Source of the DNA: Caballeronia sp. LZ062
Lineage (GTDB): Bacteria > Pseudomonadota > Gammaproteobacteria > Burkholderiales > Burkholderiaceae
Assembly: GCF_031450785.1 (NCBI RefSeq)
Contig: NZ_JARTWB010000002.1
Location: forward strand, 1,240,001 to 1,304,000
Length of the DNA: 64,000 nt
Direction of reading: 5' to 3'
This document shows, piece by piece, positions 9,798-19,553 of this stretch. The translations under genes were made by a program, and so were the position numbers. Each line of letters opens with the position of its first letter. Positions within the stretch are counted from its first letter, which is position 1. The notes beneath the pieces are model-generated. The model worked only from the letters and a program-made list of their open reading frames with translations. It was not told the origin of the DNA and did no database searches.

Positions 9798-10778
9798 TCA
9801 CTTCACCGGAAACTCCTTGTGGCCGCCGAAGCCGAAGCGCATCGCGGAGAGCATGCGCTCGGGGAACAGGTCGGCGTCGCGCGAGCGGAAGCGCGTGTAC
9901 AGCGCCGCCGAGAGCACCTGCGCGGGCACGGCTTCCTCGATCGCCGCCTCGATCGTCCAGCGCCCTTCGCCGCTGTCCGCCACGATGGTCGAGAAGTGTT
10001 CGAGCGCGCCGTCGCTGGCGAGCGCGCCCGCCGTCAGGTCCAGCAGCCACGACGACACTACGCTACCGCGCCGCCACACTTCCGCGATATCCGCGAGGTC
10101 GAGCGAATAGCGTTCGTTCTCGGGAAGGTCCGTCGATTCCTTGTGCTTCAGAATGTGGAAGCCTTCCGCATACGCCTGCATCAGCCCGTACTCGATGCCG
10201 TTGTGCACCATCTTCACGAAGTGCCCCGACCCGACCGGCCCGCAATACATGTAGCCGTTCTCGACGCGCGGATCGCGTCCTTCGCGGCCGGGCGTCGCGG
10301 GAATGTCGCCGCGTCCCGGCGCGAGCGTCGCGAAGATCGGATCGAGCCGGCTCACGACCGCTTCGTCGCCGCCGATCATCATGCAGTAGCCGCGCTCCAG
10401 CCCCCAGATGCCGCCTGACGTGCCGACATCGACGTAATGCACGCCCTGCTCCCTGAACTGCGCGGCGCGACGGATATCGTCCTTGTAGAAGCTGTTGCCG
10501 CCGTCGATCACCACATCGTCCGCTTTCAGGATCTTGTGCAGATCCGAAAGCGTGTCCTCAGTGATCTTGCCGGCAGGCAGCATCAGCCAGATCACGCGCG
10601 GGGCGGCGAGCTTCGAGACGAGATCGCCCAGGTCCTGCGCGCCGGTCGCGCCTTCCCTCGCGAGCGCGTCGGTGGCTTGCGGATTGTGGTCGTAGACGAC
10701 GCATTCGTGTCCGTCGCGCATCAGGCGGCGGCCGATGTTGCCGCCCATGCGCCCCAAACCTACGATGCCGATTTGCAT
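9798..10778 (-). CDS. gnd: 6-phosphogluconate dehydrogenase (decarboxylating), short form
   Basis: The enzyme oxidises 6-phosphogluconate to ribulose 5-phosphate and CO2 with NAD(P)+. It is the short 326-residue type (YqeC/GndA-like), not the 470-residue E. coli type. Evidence includes the Rossmann start [15 protein letters not shown], the [19 protein letters not shown] substrate block and [13 protein letters not shown] with the catalytic Lys. I start at the ATG at 10778, preceded by GGGGAG, five bases after the tkt stop. The pairing with transketolase places both in the pentose phosphate pathway. Confidence 0.94.
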   Translation of the reverse strand: MQIGIVGLGRMGGNIGRRLMRDGHECVVYDHNPQATDALAREGATGAQDLGDLVSKLAAPRVIWLMLPAGKITEDTLSDLHKILKADDVVIDGGNSFYKDDIRRAAQFREQGVHYVDVGTSGGIWGLERGYCMMIGGDEAVVSRLDPIFATLAPGRGDIPATPGREGRDPRVENGYMYCGPVGSGHFVKMVHNGIEYGLMQAYAEGFHILKHKESTDLPENERYSLDLADIAEVWRRGSVVSSWLLDLTAGALASDGALEHFSTIVADSGEGRWTIEAAIEEAVPAQVLSAALYTRFRSRDADLFPERMLSAMRFGFGGHKEFPVK

Positions 10779-10783
10779 ATCGA

Positions 10784-12874
10784 TCACTCCCCGGCTGTTT
10801 TGACGCGCTCGATCTGCTTTTTCGCCGCTTCGTAGACGCCTTCGAGCGTGAAGCCGAACTTCGTCTTCAGCGCCTTCAGCGGCGCCGACGCGCCGAACGT
10901 ATGCATCACGATGGTCGCGCCGAAGCGGCCCACGTAGCGGTCCCAGCCGAGCGTCGCGGCCTGCTCGACGGCCACACGCGCATGAACGTCGGGCGGCAGC
11001 ACCGAGTCTTTGTACGCGTCGTCCTGCTTCTCGAAGATGTCCCACGACGGCATCGACACGACGCGCGCCGCGATCCCCTCGCTCGTGAGCTTCTCCCATG
11101 CCTCGACGCACAGCGACACTTCGCTGCCCGTCGCGAGCAGCAGCACTTCCGGCTTCTTGCCGCCCTCGGCATCCGCGAGCACGTAGGCGCCGCGCCGCAC
11201 GCCTTCAGCCGACCCGAACTTCGTGCGGTCGAACGTCGGCAGCGGCTGGCGCGTCACGACGATGCACGACGGCTCCTTCGAGAACGACAGCGCCACGCGC
11301 CACGCCTCGCTCACTTCGTTCGCATCGGCCGGACGCAGCGTGCAGAGTCCCGGCACGCCGCGCAGCGAAGCCAGTTGCTCGATCGGCTGATGCGTCGGGC
11401 CGTCCTCGCCCACGCCGATGGAATCGTGCGTGAACACGTAGATGACCGGCACTTCCATGATCGCGGAGAGCCGGATCGGCGGCTTCATGTAGTCGCTGAA
11501 AATCAGGAACGTGGACGCGAACGGTCGCATGTTCGAGAGCGCGAGCCCGTTGGCGACCGAGCCCATGCCGTGCTCGCGAATGCCGAAGTGCAGATTGCGC
11601 CCAGCGTAATTGTCGTGCTCGAAACTGCCCGCGCCTTCGAACTTTAGATTCGTCTTGGTCGACGGCGCGAGGTCCGCCGCGCCGCCGATCATCCACGGGA
11701 TGCGCTTCGCGATGGCGTTCAGCACCTTGCCCGACGATTCGCGCGTCGCCATGCCCTTTGCGTCCGCGTCGAACGTCGGAATGTCGGCGTCCCAGTCGTC
11801 GGGGAGCTTCGATTCCAGCATCTGCCAGAGTTGCTTCGCCAGATCCGGGCTCTGCTTTTCGTAATCGTCGAAGCGCTGCTTCCACTCCGCATGCGCCGCC
11901 TTGCCGCGCGCGCCCATGCCTTCGGCGAAGTGCTGCATGACGCCGTCGGGCACGAGGAACTGCGCGTCTTCCGGCCAGCCGTAGAACTTCTTCGCGAGCT
12001 TGATTTCCTCGTCGCCGAGCGCCTCGCCGTGGGCCGCCGCCGTGTCCTGCTTGTTCGGCGCGCCCCAGCCGATGATGCTCTTCACGACGATCAGCGTCGG
12101 CTTGTCGGTCGTCGCCTTGGCTTCGTTGAGCGCGGCTTCGAGCGCGTTCGCGTCGTTGGCGTCGTCGACGTGCAGCGTGTTCCAGTTATAGCCGCGAAAG
12201 CGCGATTCCACGTCGTCGCTGTACGCGAGGTCGGTGTGGCCTTCGATCGTCACTCGGTTGCTGTCGTAGATCCAGATGAGATTCGAGAGCTTGAGGTGCC
12301 CGGCGATCGATGCGGCTTCATGCGAGATGCCTTCCATCATGTCGCCGTCGCCGCAGAGCGCGTAGACGCGGTAGTCGAAGAGCGGCGCGCCCGACTTGTT
12401 GAAGTGCGCTTCCTTCCAGCGCGCGGCCATCGCCATGCCGACGCTGTTGCCGAGACCCTGACCGAGCGGCCCGGTCGTCGTTTCGACGCCGGTTGTCATG
12501 CGAAATTCGGGGTGGCCGGGCGTCTTGCTGTCGAGCTGGCGGAACTGCTTGATATCGTCGAGCGACACGGCCGGGTTACCGGTCGGCTTACCGCTTTCAT
12601 CGACTTCCTTCACGCCCGCCAGATGCAGCAGCGAGTACAGCAGCATCGACGCGTGCCCGACCGACAGCACGAAGCGGTCGCGGTTCGGCCAGAGCGGCGC
12701 GTCCGGGTCATAGCGCAGATGGTATTGCCAGAGGTGGAACGCGACGGGGGCGAGCGCCATCGGCGTGCCGGGGTGGCCGGAATTGGCCTTCTGCACGGCG
12801 TCCATCGACAGCGTGCGGATGGTGTCGATCGTGAGGCCATCCAGATCTTGGGACTGCGGCGTTGCTTGAGACAT
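10784..12874 (-). CDS. tkt: Transketolase
   Basis: This 696-residue thiamine-diphosphate enzyme exchanges two-carbon units between sugar phosphates in the pentose phosphate and Calvin pathways. It has the cofactor motif [18 protein letters not shown], the start block [21 protein letters not shown], and the central pyrimidine-binding part with [14 protein letters not shown] ([16 protein letters not shown]) and a phosphate-binding [14 protein letters not shown]. It is the first gene of an operon with gnd. Confidence 0.97.
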   Translation of the reverse strand: MSQATPQSQDLDGLTIDTIRTLSMDAVQKANSGHPGTPMALAPVAFHLWQYHLRYDPDAPLWPNRDRFVLSVGHASMLLYSLLHLAGVKEVDESGKPTGNPAVSLDDIKQFRQLDSKTPGHPEFRMTTGVETTTGPLGQGLGNSVGMAMAARWKEAHFNKSGAPLFDYRVYALCGDGDMMEGISHEAASIAGHLKLSNLIWIYDSNRVTIEGHTDLAYSDDVESRFRGYNWNTLHVDDANDANALEAALNEAKATTDKPTLIVVKSIIGWGAPNKQDTAAAHGEALGDEEIKLAKKFYGWPEDAQFLVPDGVMQHFAEGMGARGKAAHAEWKQRFDDYEKQSPDLAKQLWQMLESKLPDDWDADIPTFDADAKGMATRESSGKVLNAIAKRIPWMIGGAADLAPSTKTNLKFEGAGSFEHDNYAGRNLHFGIREHGMGSVANGLALSNMRPFASTFLIFSDYMKPPIRLSAIMEVPVIYVFTHDSIGVGEDGPTHQPIEQLASLRGVPGLCTLRPADANEVSEAWRVALSFSKEPSCIVVTRQPLPTFDRTKFGSAEGVRRGAYVLADAEGGKKPEVLLLATGSEVSLCVEAWEKLTSEGIAARVVSMPSWDIFEKQDDAYKDSVLPPDVHARVAVEQAATLGWDRYVGRFGATIVMHTFGASAPLKALKTKFGFTLEGVYEAAKKQIERVKTAGE

Positions 12875-13199
12875 GAGCGACGACTCCTTTCGCGAAGAGC
12901 GCGCTGAGGCACGACGGGCGCCTCAGCGGCAACCAGGACCATCGAGCAAGCGCAGTGCCTTGCTAAAGGCACCGCGCCCGGATGCGGGCGGCCGCGCGCA
13001 GCCGTTTCATGCTGGCGCGGCGACTTTCGGCAGGACGCGAACGCGCGATATTCGGCTGCGCATTCGGTGTTTCAGCCGGGCGACGCGATGCAAAGAAGGC
13101 GCATCGCCCGGATAGTGCATGCGGCTTCTAAGCCGCTAAAGTGCCGGAACGTCAATGCTGACACATTCGCGGCGCAGTGGCCCGAATCATGGCTATGAC
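12875..13199. other. Intergenic region upstream of tkt
   Basis: These 325 bp separate the tkt start from the 3' end of the aldo-keto reductase gene, both on the minus strand. They must contain the tkt promoter and the reductase terminator. A GGGCGACGCGATGC / GCGCATCGCCC imperfect inverted repeat near 13077-13112 may be that terminator. I see no convincing coding frame. Confidence 0.5.
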
Positions 13200-14252
13200 T
13201 TACGGCGCGGGATTCGGCTGGCGCTCGTGCAGCGCTTCGATCTCGGCGAGGATTTCATCGGACAGTTCGATGTCCACGCTCGCGATATTCTCCTTCAACT
13301 GCGCCGTCGACGTCGCGCCGATGAGCGTGCTCGTCGTAAATGGCCGCGAGTTGACGAACGCGAGCGCCATCTGCGTCGGACTCAGGCCGTGGCGCTTCGC
13401 CAGTTCGACATAAGACGTCGTCGCGGCGATTGCCTGCGGCTTGCTGTAACGCTGGAACCGCTCGAAGAGCGTGATGCGCGCGCCGGCCGGACGCGCCCCG
13501 CCCTCGTACTTGCCCGAAAGCCAGCCGAACGCGAGCGGCGAGTACGCGAGCAGACCGATGCCTTCCTTGTGCGTGAATTCGGACAAGCCGAGTTCGAAGG
13601 TACGGTTCACGAGGCTGTACGGATTCTGAATACTGACGATGCGCGGCAGTCCGGCCTTCTCCGCTGCACGCAGGAATTGCGCGACGCCCCACGGCGTTTC
13701 GTTCGACACGCCGACGTAGCGAATCTTTCCCGCCTTCACGAGATCGCCGAGCGCGGCGAGCGTTTCCTCGATCGGCACCGTGTATTCATCGTCGATATAC
13801 GGATACGCCGACCGGCCGAAGGTCATCGTGCTGCGGTCCGGCCAGTGCAACTGGTAAAGATCGACGTAATCCGTCTGCAGGCGCTTGAGGCTGCTGTCGA
13901 TCGCCTCGTTGATGTTCTTGCGGTCGAACTGGTTGCCCGCGCCGCGAATGTGACGCGGATTGTGCGGCTGGCGCGCGGGCCCGGCGATCTTGGTGGCGAG
14001 CACGATGTCGCCGCGCTTGCCCGCGTTCTTCGCGAGCCACGTGCCGATGTACTCCTCAGTGCGGCCCTGCGTTTCGGGGCGCGGCGGGACCGGGTACATT
14101 TCGGCGGCGTCAATCAGGTTCACGCCTTGCGCGAGCGCATGGTCGATTTGCTCGTGCGCCTCGCTCTCGGTGTTCTGCTCGCCCCAGGTCATGGTGCCGA
14201 GCCCGATGAGGCTCACGTCGACGCCCGAATCGCCCAGTTTCCGATACTTCAT
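13200..14252 (-). CDS. tas: NADP(H)-dependent aldo-keto reductase, Tas family
   Basis: This 350-residue cytosolic enzyme belongs to the aldo-keto reductases and matches E. coli Tas closely along its length: YRKLGDSGVDVSLIGLGTMTWGEQN, then INLIDAAEMYPVPPRPETQG-like (VNLIDAAEMYPVPP, with the catalytic Asp and Tyr), HWPDRS (catalytic His) and IRYVGVSNETPWGV. The (beta/alpha)8 barrel is complete. The ATG at 14252 has an AAGGAA ribosome-binding site. The natural substrate of Tas is not established. Confidence 0.92.
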   Translation of the reverse strand: MKYRKLGDSGVDVSLIGLGTMTWGEQNTESEAHEQIDHALAQGVNLIDAAEMYPVPPRPETQGRTEEYIGTWLAKNAGKRGDIVLATKIAGPARQPHNPRHIRGAGNQFDRKNINEAIDSSLKRLQTDYVDLYQLHWPDRSTMTFGRSAYPYIDDEYTVPIEETLAALGDLVKAGKIRYVGVSNETPWGVAQFLRAAEKAGLPRIVSIQNPYSLVNRTFELGLSEFTHKEGIGLLAYSPLAFGWLSGKYEGGARPAGARITLFERFQRYSKPQAIAATTSYVELAKRHGLSPTQMALAFVNSRPFTTSTLIGATSTAQLKENIASVDIELSDEILAEIEALHERQPNPAP

Positions 14253-14407
14253 CGCTTGGTTCCTTTTTGTTGACGCCTGCTGGCGAGTATCACGGCGGCA
14301 TTGCCGACAACCGCAGAAACTACCATAGCCGCGCGAGGTTTGCTCCGCCGATAGAATGCAAGGCTCAACGATGCCCGCAACCGGTGCGCAGGCTTGCAAT
14401 TGGCTTG

Positions 14408-15901
14408 ATGCGCATGACGAAACTCGCTCTCAACGACGAAACCACGCAGCCGATGTCATCCTCCACGACGCCCAGCCAGTCCGACGACGCGAAGTCCGGT
14501 TCGTCGCTGATCGTTTCCCTCGTCGCCGCGACATTTTTCATGGAAAACTTGGACGGTACGATCATCGCGACCGCCATGCCGCAGATGGCGCACTCGTTCG
14601 GTGTGCATCCGGCGGACATGAGCCTCGGCATCACCGCGTATCTCCTGACGCTCGCCGTGTTCATCCCGATCAGCGGCTGGGCGGCCGACCGCTTCGGCCT
14701 GCGCACGGTCTTCGGCAGTGCGATTGCCGTGTTCACGGCGGCCTCCGTGCTGTGCGGCGCGACTTCCACATTGCCGGCGTTCGCGGCGGCGCGCGTGCTG
14801 CAAGGCATCGGCGGCGCGATGATGGTGCCGGTCGGCCGCCTGGCCGTGCTGCGTGCGACACCGAAAGACGGACTGATGCGCGCCATCGCGATCATCACGT
14901 GGCCCGGGCTCGTGGCGCCGGTCATCGGACCGCCGCTCGGCGGGTTCATCACGACGTACTCGTCATGGCGCTGGATCTTCTATCTGAACGTGCCGCTCGG
15001 CGTGATCGGTCTGCTCCTGACGCTGCGCCACATCGACAACGTGCGCGAAGACGCGAGCCGCCGCTTCGATTTTCCCGGCTTTGTGCTGTGCGGCGTCGCC
15101 TGCACGACGCTTCTTTACGCGATGGAACTCATCGGCCGCAGCGACGCGCCGTGGACGCTGGTCGGCGCGCTCGTGGCTGTTGGCGCGGCCGCGGGCTTCG
15201 CATCGTGGCGATACCTCGTGCGGGCGGAACAGCCGGTCGTCGACTTGTCCGCGCTGAAGGTGCACACCTTCGCGGTCGCGATGGGCGGCGGGTCGCTCTT
15301 TCGGATCGCGATCAGCGCCGCGCCGTTCCTCTTGCCGCTCATGTTTCAGGTCGGTTTCGGCATGAACGCGTTCGAGTCGGGCCTACTCACGCTCGCCGTC
15401 TTCGCGGGCAACCTCGCGATGAAACTCGTCACCACGCCCGTCATGCGGCGCTTCGGCTTTCGGCCGGTGCTGGTGGTCAACGGGCTGATCGCCGCGCTCT
15501 CGCTTGCCGCGATGAGCCTGCTCGCGCCTTCGACGCCCACGCTCGTCATCGTCGCCGTGTTGTTCGTGAGCGGCCTGTCGCGCTCGCTGCAATTCACCGC
15601 GCTCAACACGCTCAGTTTCGCCGACGTGCCAAAGACGCAGATGAGCGGCGCCTCCGCGCTATCCAGCACGCTGTTTCAGATGTCGATGGGCGTGGGTGTC
15701 GCGGTGGGCGCGATTGCGCTGCGTATCGGCGAATGGCTGCATGGGCATGACGCGCATTCGATCGGACCGGAGGACTTCGGCGTGGCGTTCGTGATCGTGG
15801 CGATCGTCGGGGCGCTGGGTGTCATCGATCTGCGCCGCCTTCCGAAGGATGCGGGCGCGCTGGTTTCGGGGCATGTCAAAGGCAAGGGTACGGAGCGCTA
15901 G
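14408..15901 (+). CDS. MFS multidrug efflux transporter, DHA2 (14-span) type
   Basis: This protein of about 497 residues is an inner-membrane proton-coupled exporter. The first span carries ATFFMENLDGTIIATAMPQM, the DHA2 motif with Asp in the membrane; motif A-like GWAADRFGLRTVFG follows; and the antiporter motif C region GLVAPVIGPPLGG is present. About 14 hydrophobic segments are seen. Its start is uncertain among ATGs at 14408, 14414 and 14453, none with a strong ribosome-binding site. It is divergent from tas. The drug or metabolite exported cannot be told. Confidence 0.9.
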   Translation: MRMTKLALNDETTQPMSSSTTPSQSDDAKSGSSLIVSLVAATFFMENLDGTIIATAMPQMAHSFGVHPADMSLGITAYLLTLAVFIPISGWAADRFGLRTVFGSAIAVFTAASVLCGATSTLPAFAAARVLQGIGGAMMVPVGRLAVLRATPKDGLMRAIAIITWPGLVAPVIGPPLGGFITTYSSWRWIFYLNVPLGVIGLLLTLRHIDNVREDASRRFDFPGFVLCGVACTTLLYAMELIGRSDAPWTLVGALVAVGAAAGFASWRYLVRAEQPVVDLSALKVHTFAVAMGGGSLFRIAISAAPFLLPLMFQVGFGMNAFESGLLTLAVFAGNLAMKLVTTPVMRRFGFRPVLVVNGLIAALSLAAMSLLAPSTPTLVIVAVLFVSGLSRSLQFTALNTLSFADVPKTQMSGASALSSTLFQMSMGVGVAVGAIALRIGEWLHGHDAHSIGPEDFGVAFVIVAIVGALGVIDLRRLPKDAGALVSGHVKGKGTER

Positions 15902-16017
15902 GCACGCGAGAGACGCGCAGGCCGACCTCGCGGGCCTGAGACGCTGACGACGCTTCGGACGGTACCACGGCTGGGAAAAGCTGCTGGTTTTCCAATGCTT
16001 CAAACGGTCGCGAGGTC

Positions 16018-16440
16018 CCGAAACCTTTGGACCTTTGAACCTTTAGAACCTTTGGACCTTTGAACCTTTGGACCTTTGGACCTTTGAACCTTTAGAACCT
16101 TTGGAACCTTTGAAGTCTTTGAAGTCTTTGAAGTCTTTGAAGTCTTTGAAGTCTTTGAAGTCTTTGAAGTCTTTGAAGTCTTTGAAGTCTTTGAAGTCTT
16201 TGAAGTCTTTGAAGTCTTTGAAGTCTTTGAAGTCTTTGAAGTCTTTGAAGTCTTTAGAAGTCTTGGCAGCCTAGAAAGCCTCGAATGCCTCGGAAGCCTC
16301 GAATGCCTCGGAAGACTCGGATGCCTTGATTACATTCAAAGCCTTCGAAGTCCTTGAAGCCTTGGCAGCCTTGAATGCCTTGGAACCCTTGTATGAATTC
16401 GAAGCCTTTGAAGCCAACGAATCCCTCAATGGTTCGACCC
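16018..16440. repeat. Degenerate ~9-bp tandem repeat tract (minisatellite)
   Basis: The whole 420-bp tract has an 8-9 bp period. It opens with CCTTTGGA/CCTTTGAA variants (16018-16111), has a homogeneous core, and ends with diverged units such as GAATGCCTC and GGAAGCCTC (16262-16440). Because the period is a multiple of three in the core, one frame on each strand stays open as Leu-Lys-Ser or similar repeats, but there is no believable start signal. It looks like slippage-generated intergenic DNA. Confidence 0.9.
16112..16255. repeat. Core of 16 identical GAAGTCTTT repeats
   Basis: Sixteen head-to-tail copies of the 9-mer GAAGTCTTT occur without a single mismatch, then a slightly altered seventeenth unit. 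Perfect identity means recent expansion; copy number should vary between isolates. The unit is much more AT-rich than the surrounding genes. Confidence 0.97.
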
Positions 16441-16477
16441 GGTTAAAGGTTTGCGCGCCCGCGCCGTAAACCCGCGT

Positions 16478-16675
16478 ATGAACCTGCAAAGTCTCGAATC
16501 CCTCGCCGCTTTGAGCGAAGCGGTCGCCGTCATCCGCCACGCGCGCGGGCTGAAGAACCCGGACGATCTGCCGACCGGCACGCCCGAATGGCAAGCCGCC
16601 ACCGACGCCTTCGCCGACGACTTCCTGCGCGCCCTCGACGGCGAACCGAGCGTGCGCGCGTGGTGGGTGCTGTAG
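16478..16675 (+). CDS. Small protein of unknown function
   Basis: A 65-residue frame beginning MNLQSLESLAALSEAV directly follows the repeat tract. It is acidic, mostly helical in appearance, and ends RALDGEPSVRAWWVL. There is no signal peptide or membrane span. The N-terminus itself keeps a Leu-Gln-Ser/Leu-Glu-Ser pattern that resembles the neighbouring repeat. I do not recognise a family. Confidence 0.5.
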   Translation: MNLQSLESLAALSEAVAVIRHARGLKNPDDLPTGTPEWQAATDAFADDFLRALDGEPSVRAWWVL

Positions 16676-16688
16676 GCGTTAAGCGATC

Positions 16689-17048
16689 TTAGCGTCTCAT
16701 CCAGTCGAGCCAGCCGAGCGCAATCGCCATATTCACGATGACGCCGGCCGCAGCCGCCAGCGCCGCGATCATCGTCCAGAACGCAGAACGGCGCGATGCG
16801 TCGGCGGATTCCCGGGCAAGCCGCGCGGCGTCGTTGGCCGACGACACCGACGCGAACATCGCCCGAAACTGCTCGTTCTGACGAGTGACGTCTTTCGCGT
16901 GCAGCCAGGCGCGCTTCGTGGCGGCTTCGGGATCGGAGTCGGCGGCTGCGTCGAGATCGGCGCGTATCGACGCTTCCCCCGCCGCTTCATAGCTTCGAAA
17001 ACGCGCTTGCCGCGCGTCGGCGGCGTCTTCTTTGCGATCCTCGGTCAT
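16689..17048 (-). CDS. Small protein with C-terminal membrane anchor
   Basis: This 119-residue protein has a charged, helix-rich cytoplasmic part (MTEDRKEDAADARQARF) and a single C-terminal membrane span (FWTMIAALAAAAGVIVNMAIALGWL) followed by WMRR, so it is tail-anchored. The soluble part could form a short coiled coil. It is the most downstream gene of four consecutive small minus-strand genes. I recognise no family. Confidence 0.65.
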   Translation of the reverse strand: MTEDRKEDAADARQARFRSYEAAGEASIRADLDAAADSDPEAATKRAWLHAKDVTRQNEQFRAMFASVSSANDAARLARESADASRRSAFWTMIAALAAAAGVIVNMAIALGWLDWMRR

Positions 17049-17076
17049 ACCGCCTCGTCCGTCACGGCAGAGCGCC

Positions 17077-17280
17077 CTATCGATCGCTCGACATCGCCTT
17101 CAGGCGATCGTTGCCGGCATCGCGCGCGGCATCGGCCGTGGCAAAGTTGTCTTCCGAGACCATCGCGCGTTTCACCTCGCCCGCCGCGAAATCGACGAGC
17201 GTGATCACCCACACGAAGCCGCCCGCCTGTTCCGCCGTCTGCACGAATGCGCGCAGTTTGCCTTCATTCGACGATGCCAT
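17077..17280 (-). CDS. Small soluble protein of unknown function
   Basis: This 67-residue protein starts at an ATG with a well-placed GGAGG ribosome-binding site. The sequence (KLRAFVQTAEQAGGFVWVI, then AARDAGNDRLKAM) suggests a compact alpha/beta fold. It lies between two other small minus-strand genes and is probably co-transcribed with them. No family recognised. Confidence 0.65.
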   Translation of the reverse strand: MASSNEGKLRAFVQTAEQAGGFVWVITLVDFAAGEVKRAMVSEDNFATADAARDAGNDRLKAMSSDR

Positions 17281-17347
17281 CTGATCCTCCACGTTCTTCC
17301 GAGTGCTTCGGGCACGACGCGCGCGGTGACTGCGACGATCGCTGACA

Positions 17348-17737
17348 TCACGCCTCGAAGTCGAGACCGCCGAGCAGCACCGACGGCTCCGCTTGCGAGC
17401 GCGTCGGCACGTCCACTTCGCGGGCATCCTGCCAGGCGCGCAGCTTCTCGCCGAGCACGTCGAGATAACGCTGCAGACGCGCGTCGCCGCCGGGACGCAG
17501 CAATCGCTCGATCTCTTCGTCGTCCCATGTCAGGACCACGTTCATATCGAACGGATAACGACGCGTGCGCGCGCTCTGATCCGACGGCGGCGCGCTTACG
17601 CGCAGCCGCGCCGGTTCGTGCGCATTGCTGCCGGGAATGATTTCCACGCGTAGTTTTTGATCGACCACGCGAGCCACGCCCTCGGCAATGCGCGGCATGA
17701 TTTCGGTTTCGAACCTGTGCGTCTGATCGCGATTCAA
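17348..17737 (-). CDS. Protein of unknown function, probable TTG start
   Basis: I read a 129-residue protein from a TTG at 17737, which has an AGGAAGG ribosome-binding site and begins 20 bp after the preceding gene stop; an ATG 39 bp further in is the alternative. It contains LTWDDEEIERLLRPGGDARLQRYLDVLGEKLRAW in the second half, an acidic helical region, and ends VLLGGLDFEA. No signal peptide or membrane span is seen. Function unknown. Confidence 0.6.
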   Translation of the reverse strand: MNRDQTHRFETEIMPRIAEGVARVVDQKLRVEIIPGSNAHEPARLRVSAPPSDQSARTRRYPFDMNVVLTWDDEEIERLLRPGGDARLQRYLDVLGEKLRAWQDAREVDVPTRSQAEPSVLLGGLDFEA

Positions 17738-17757
17738 CGCCTTCCTCTCAAACTGAC

Positions 17758-18060
17758 TCAGACGGACGGCAAGTCTTCGAGCGATTTCTCGATCTGCCCT
17801 TCCTGCACGCGCGCCTCGATGCCGACGTGGCCGTTCGAGTACGGCAATGCCGTGACCTTCGGTCCGAGAAACGTTCGACCGCCGAGCGTGAAGAGCGTGC
17901 GAACTTCCTTGCCGCTCTTGATGGCGTCCACGACTTGATGGACGTCCACGATGGTGGTCGGCGCCGTCCACGCGTTCGTGGCGGAATCGAAGCTGCCCCA
18001 GCGCACATTGGTCACGCGGTCGTTGACCCAACGCACGCCGTCGATCGCCAAAGTAGCCAT
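17758..18060 (-). CDS. Small beta-rich protein, possibly DUF3892-like
   Basis: This 100-residue protein starts at an ATG with a good GGAGG site. The sequence (VRWVNDRVTNVRWGSFDS, then VVDAIKSGKEVRTLF, and a C-terminal LEDLPSV) suggests a small beta-rich domain resembling DUF3892, but I am not certain. It appears to be the first gene of the small minus-strand cluster. Its role is unknown. Confidence 0.65.
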   Translation of the reverse strand: MATLAIDGVRWVNDRVTNVRWGSFDSATNAWTAPTTIVDVHQVVDAIKSGKEVRTLFTLGGRTFLGPKVTALPYSNGHVGIEARVQEGQIEKSLEDLPSV

Positions 18061-18153
18061 AGGTGCCTCCATGGTCGTCGTTCGGGGTGGTGGTCTGTTG
18101 ATGCTAGCACGGTGGACGCTCAGTGCGGGCGCCCGGCGGGGAGCTGAAAAGCA

Positions 18154-18182
18154 AAAAGCCCAGTCGCGATGACTGGGCTTTT
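18154..18182 (-). terminator. Terminator downstream of tRNA-His
   Basis: A 12-bp perfect stem (AAAAGCCCAGTC) with a 5-base loop is flanked by A and T runs on both sides, so it can work in both directions. It lies 14 bp beyond the 3' end of tRNA-His. Confidence 0.85.
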
Positions 18183-18195
18183 CGTATGAATTCTT

Positions 18196-18272
18196 TGGGG
18201 TGGCTGATGGGACTCGAACCCACGACGACAGGAATCACAATCCTGGACTCTACCAACTGAGCTACAGCCACC
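18196..18272 (-). tRNA. tRNA-His (GTG)
   Basis: Read on the minus strand the gene opens GGTGGCTGTAGCTCAG, has the anticodon loop TTGTGAT with anticodon GTG between CAGGA/TCCTG stems, a normal T arm (GGGTTCGAGTCCC) and an encoded CCA end. The extra 5' G paired with C73, typical of tRNA-His, is present. Confidence 0.97.
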
Positions 18273-18405
18273 GCTGACACTGACTTGCTAAGAAATCAGC
18301 TCCTCGTACCGGCAAAATTGCCTGCCAATCGAGAAGCGAGATTATACGAACAAAGTTTTCGCTTGCCTAGCCCCGACGAGCATTCTTTTTCGATGCCGCC
18401 CGCGG

Positions 18406-19410
18406 TTACTGCGCGACCGCTTCGGCAGCTTCTCGGAAGTGGGAGCGTGCCTCGTCGAAGATGCTCAGGTCGCCCTTCCCCAGCCGGCGACTGTCCGAGA
18501 GCGTGCGCCGCCATCCGCGCGCGCCCGCGACACCGCGATACAGCCCCAACGCGTGCCGCGTGATCGCGCCGAGATACGTGCCGCGCGAAAGTTCGGTGCG
18601 CGCGTAGTCGATCAACTGCGCCTCGATCTCTTCGCGCGTCGGCATCGGCGTCGTCGCGCCGTAGAAACGCGTATCGACGCCCGCGAGCACGTAAGGATTG
18701 TGATACGCCTCGCGCCCGAGCATCACGCCATCGACATGCTTCAGATGCTCGTCCACTTCGTCGAGCGTCGTGATACCGCCGTTGATCGAAATCTCCAGAT
18801 GCGGAAAGTCGCGCTTCAATTGGTACGCGTATTCGTACTTGAGCGGCGGAATCTCGCGGTTCTCCTTCGGGCTCAGGCCTTTCAGAATCGCGTTGCGCGC
18901 ATGAACGATGAATACCTCGCAGCCCGCTTGCGCCACCGTGCCGACGAAATCGCGCACGAACGCGTACTCCTCGACGGCATCGACGCCGATGCGATGCTTG
19001 ACCGTCACCGGAATCGACACCGCATCGCGCATGGCCTTGACGCAGTCCGCGACGAGTTGCGGCTCCTTCATCAGGCACGCGCCGAACGCGCCGCGCTGCA
19101 CGCGCTCCGACGGGCAGCCGCAGTTCAGGTTGATCTCGTCATAGCCCCACTGTTCGCCGAGCTTGGCGCTCTTCGCGAGATCGGCCGGTTCGCTGCCGCC
19201 GAGTTGCAGCGCGACGGGCGCCTCGGCCGGCGTGAAGGCGAGGTGCCGCGCGACGTCGCCGTGTAGCAGCGCGCCCGTCGTCACCATTTCGGTATAAAGC
19301 CACGCATGACGCGACACCATCCGATGCAGCGAACGGCAGTGGCGGTCGGTCCAGTCCATCATCGGTGCGACGGATACGCGGCGGGGACTGGTCTTGAAAG
19401 CGGCGGGCAT
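18406..19410 (-). CDS. dusA: tRNA-dihydrouridine(20/20a) synthase DusA
   Basis: This 334-residue FMN enzyme reduces uridines 20/20a in the D loop of tRNA with NADPH. It carries the family opening VSVAPMMDWTDRHCRSLHR, the block INLNCGCPSERVQRGAFGACLM with the catalytic Cys, and the flavin-binding ISINGGITTLDEV and GVMLGREAYHNP segments. Length fits DusA. It lies upstream of tRNA-His on the same strand, about 130 bp apart. Confidence 0.96.
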   Translation of the reverse strand: MPAAFKTSPRRVSVAPMMDWTDRHCRSLHRMVSRHAWLYTEMVTTGALLHGDVARHLAFTPAEAPVALQLGGSEPADLAKSAKLGEQWGYDEINLNCGCPSERVQRGAFGACLMKEPQLVADCVKAMRDAVSIPVTVKHRIGVDAVEEYAFVRDFVGTVAQAGCEVFIVHARNAILKGLSPKENREIPPLKYEYAYQLKRDFPHLEISINGGITTLDEVDEHLKHVDGVMLGREAYHNPYVLAGVDTRFYGATTPMPTREEIEAQLIDYARTELSRGTYLGAITRHALGLYRGVAGARGWRRTLSDSRRLGKGDLSIFDEARSHFREAAEAVAQ

Positions 19411-19553
19411 AGCAGGCGTGGGTTTGAGCTAATCCGCGATTTTACCGCAGCGCGCAACGGGCGTTTCGTCACACGCCGGTTCGAATCTTTCTCTGCCCCG
19501 GCTGTCACACGACCATGCGACGCCCGCGTGCGTCGAGCCTCGCGGAGACTCAC

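Noticed and set aside
16068..16274. Frame coding for (Leu-Lys-Ser)16
   Set aside because: The 9-bp period keeps any frame open; there is no ribosome-binding site and the TTG start lies within the repeat.
16018..16440. CRISPR-like array
   Set aside because: Units are contiguous 9-mers with no spacers between repeats, and no cas genes are near.
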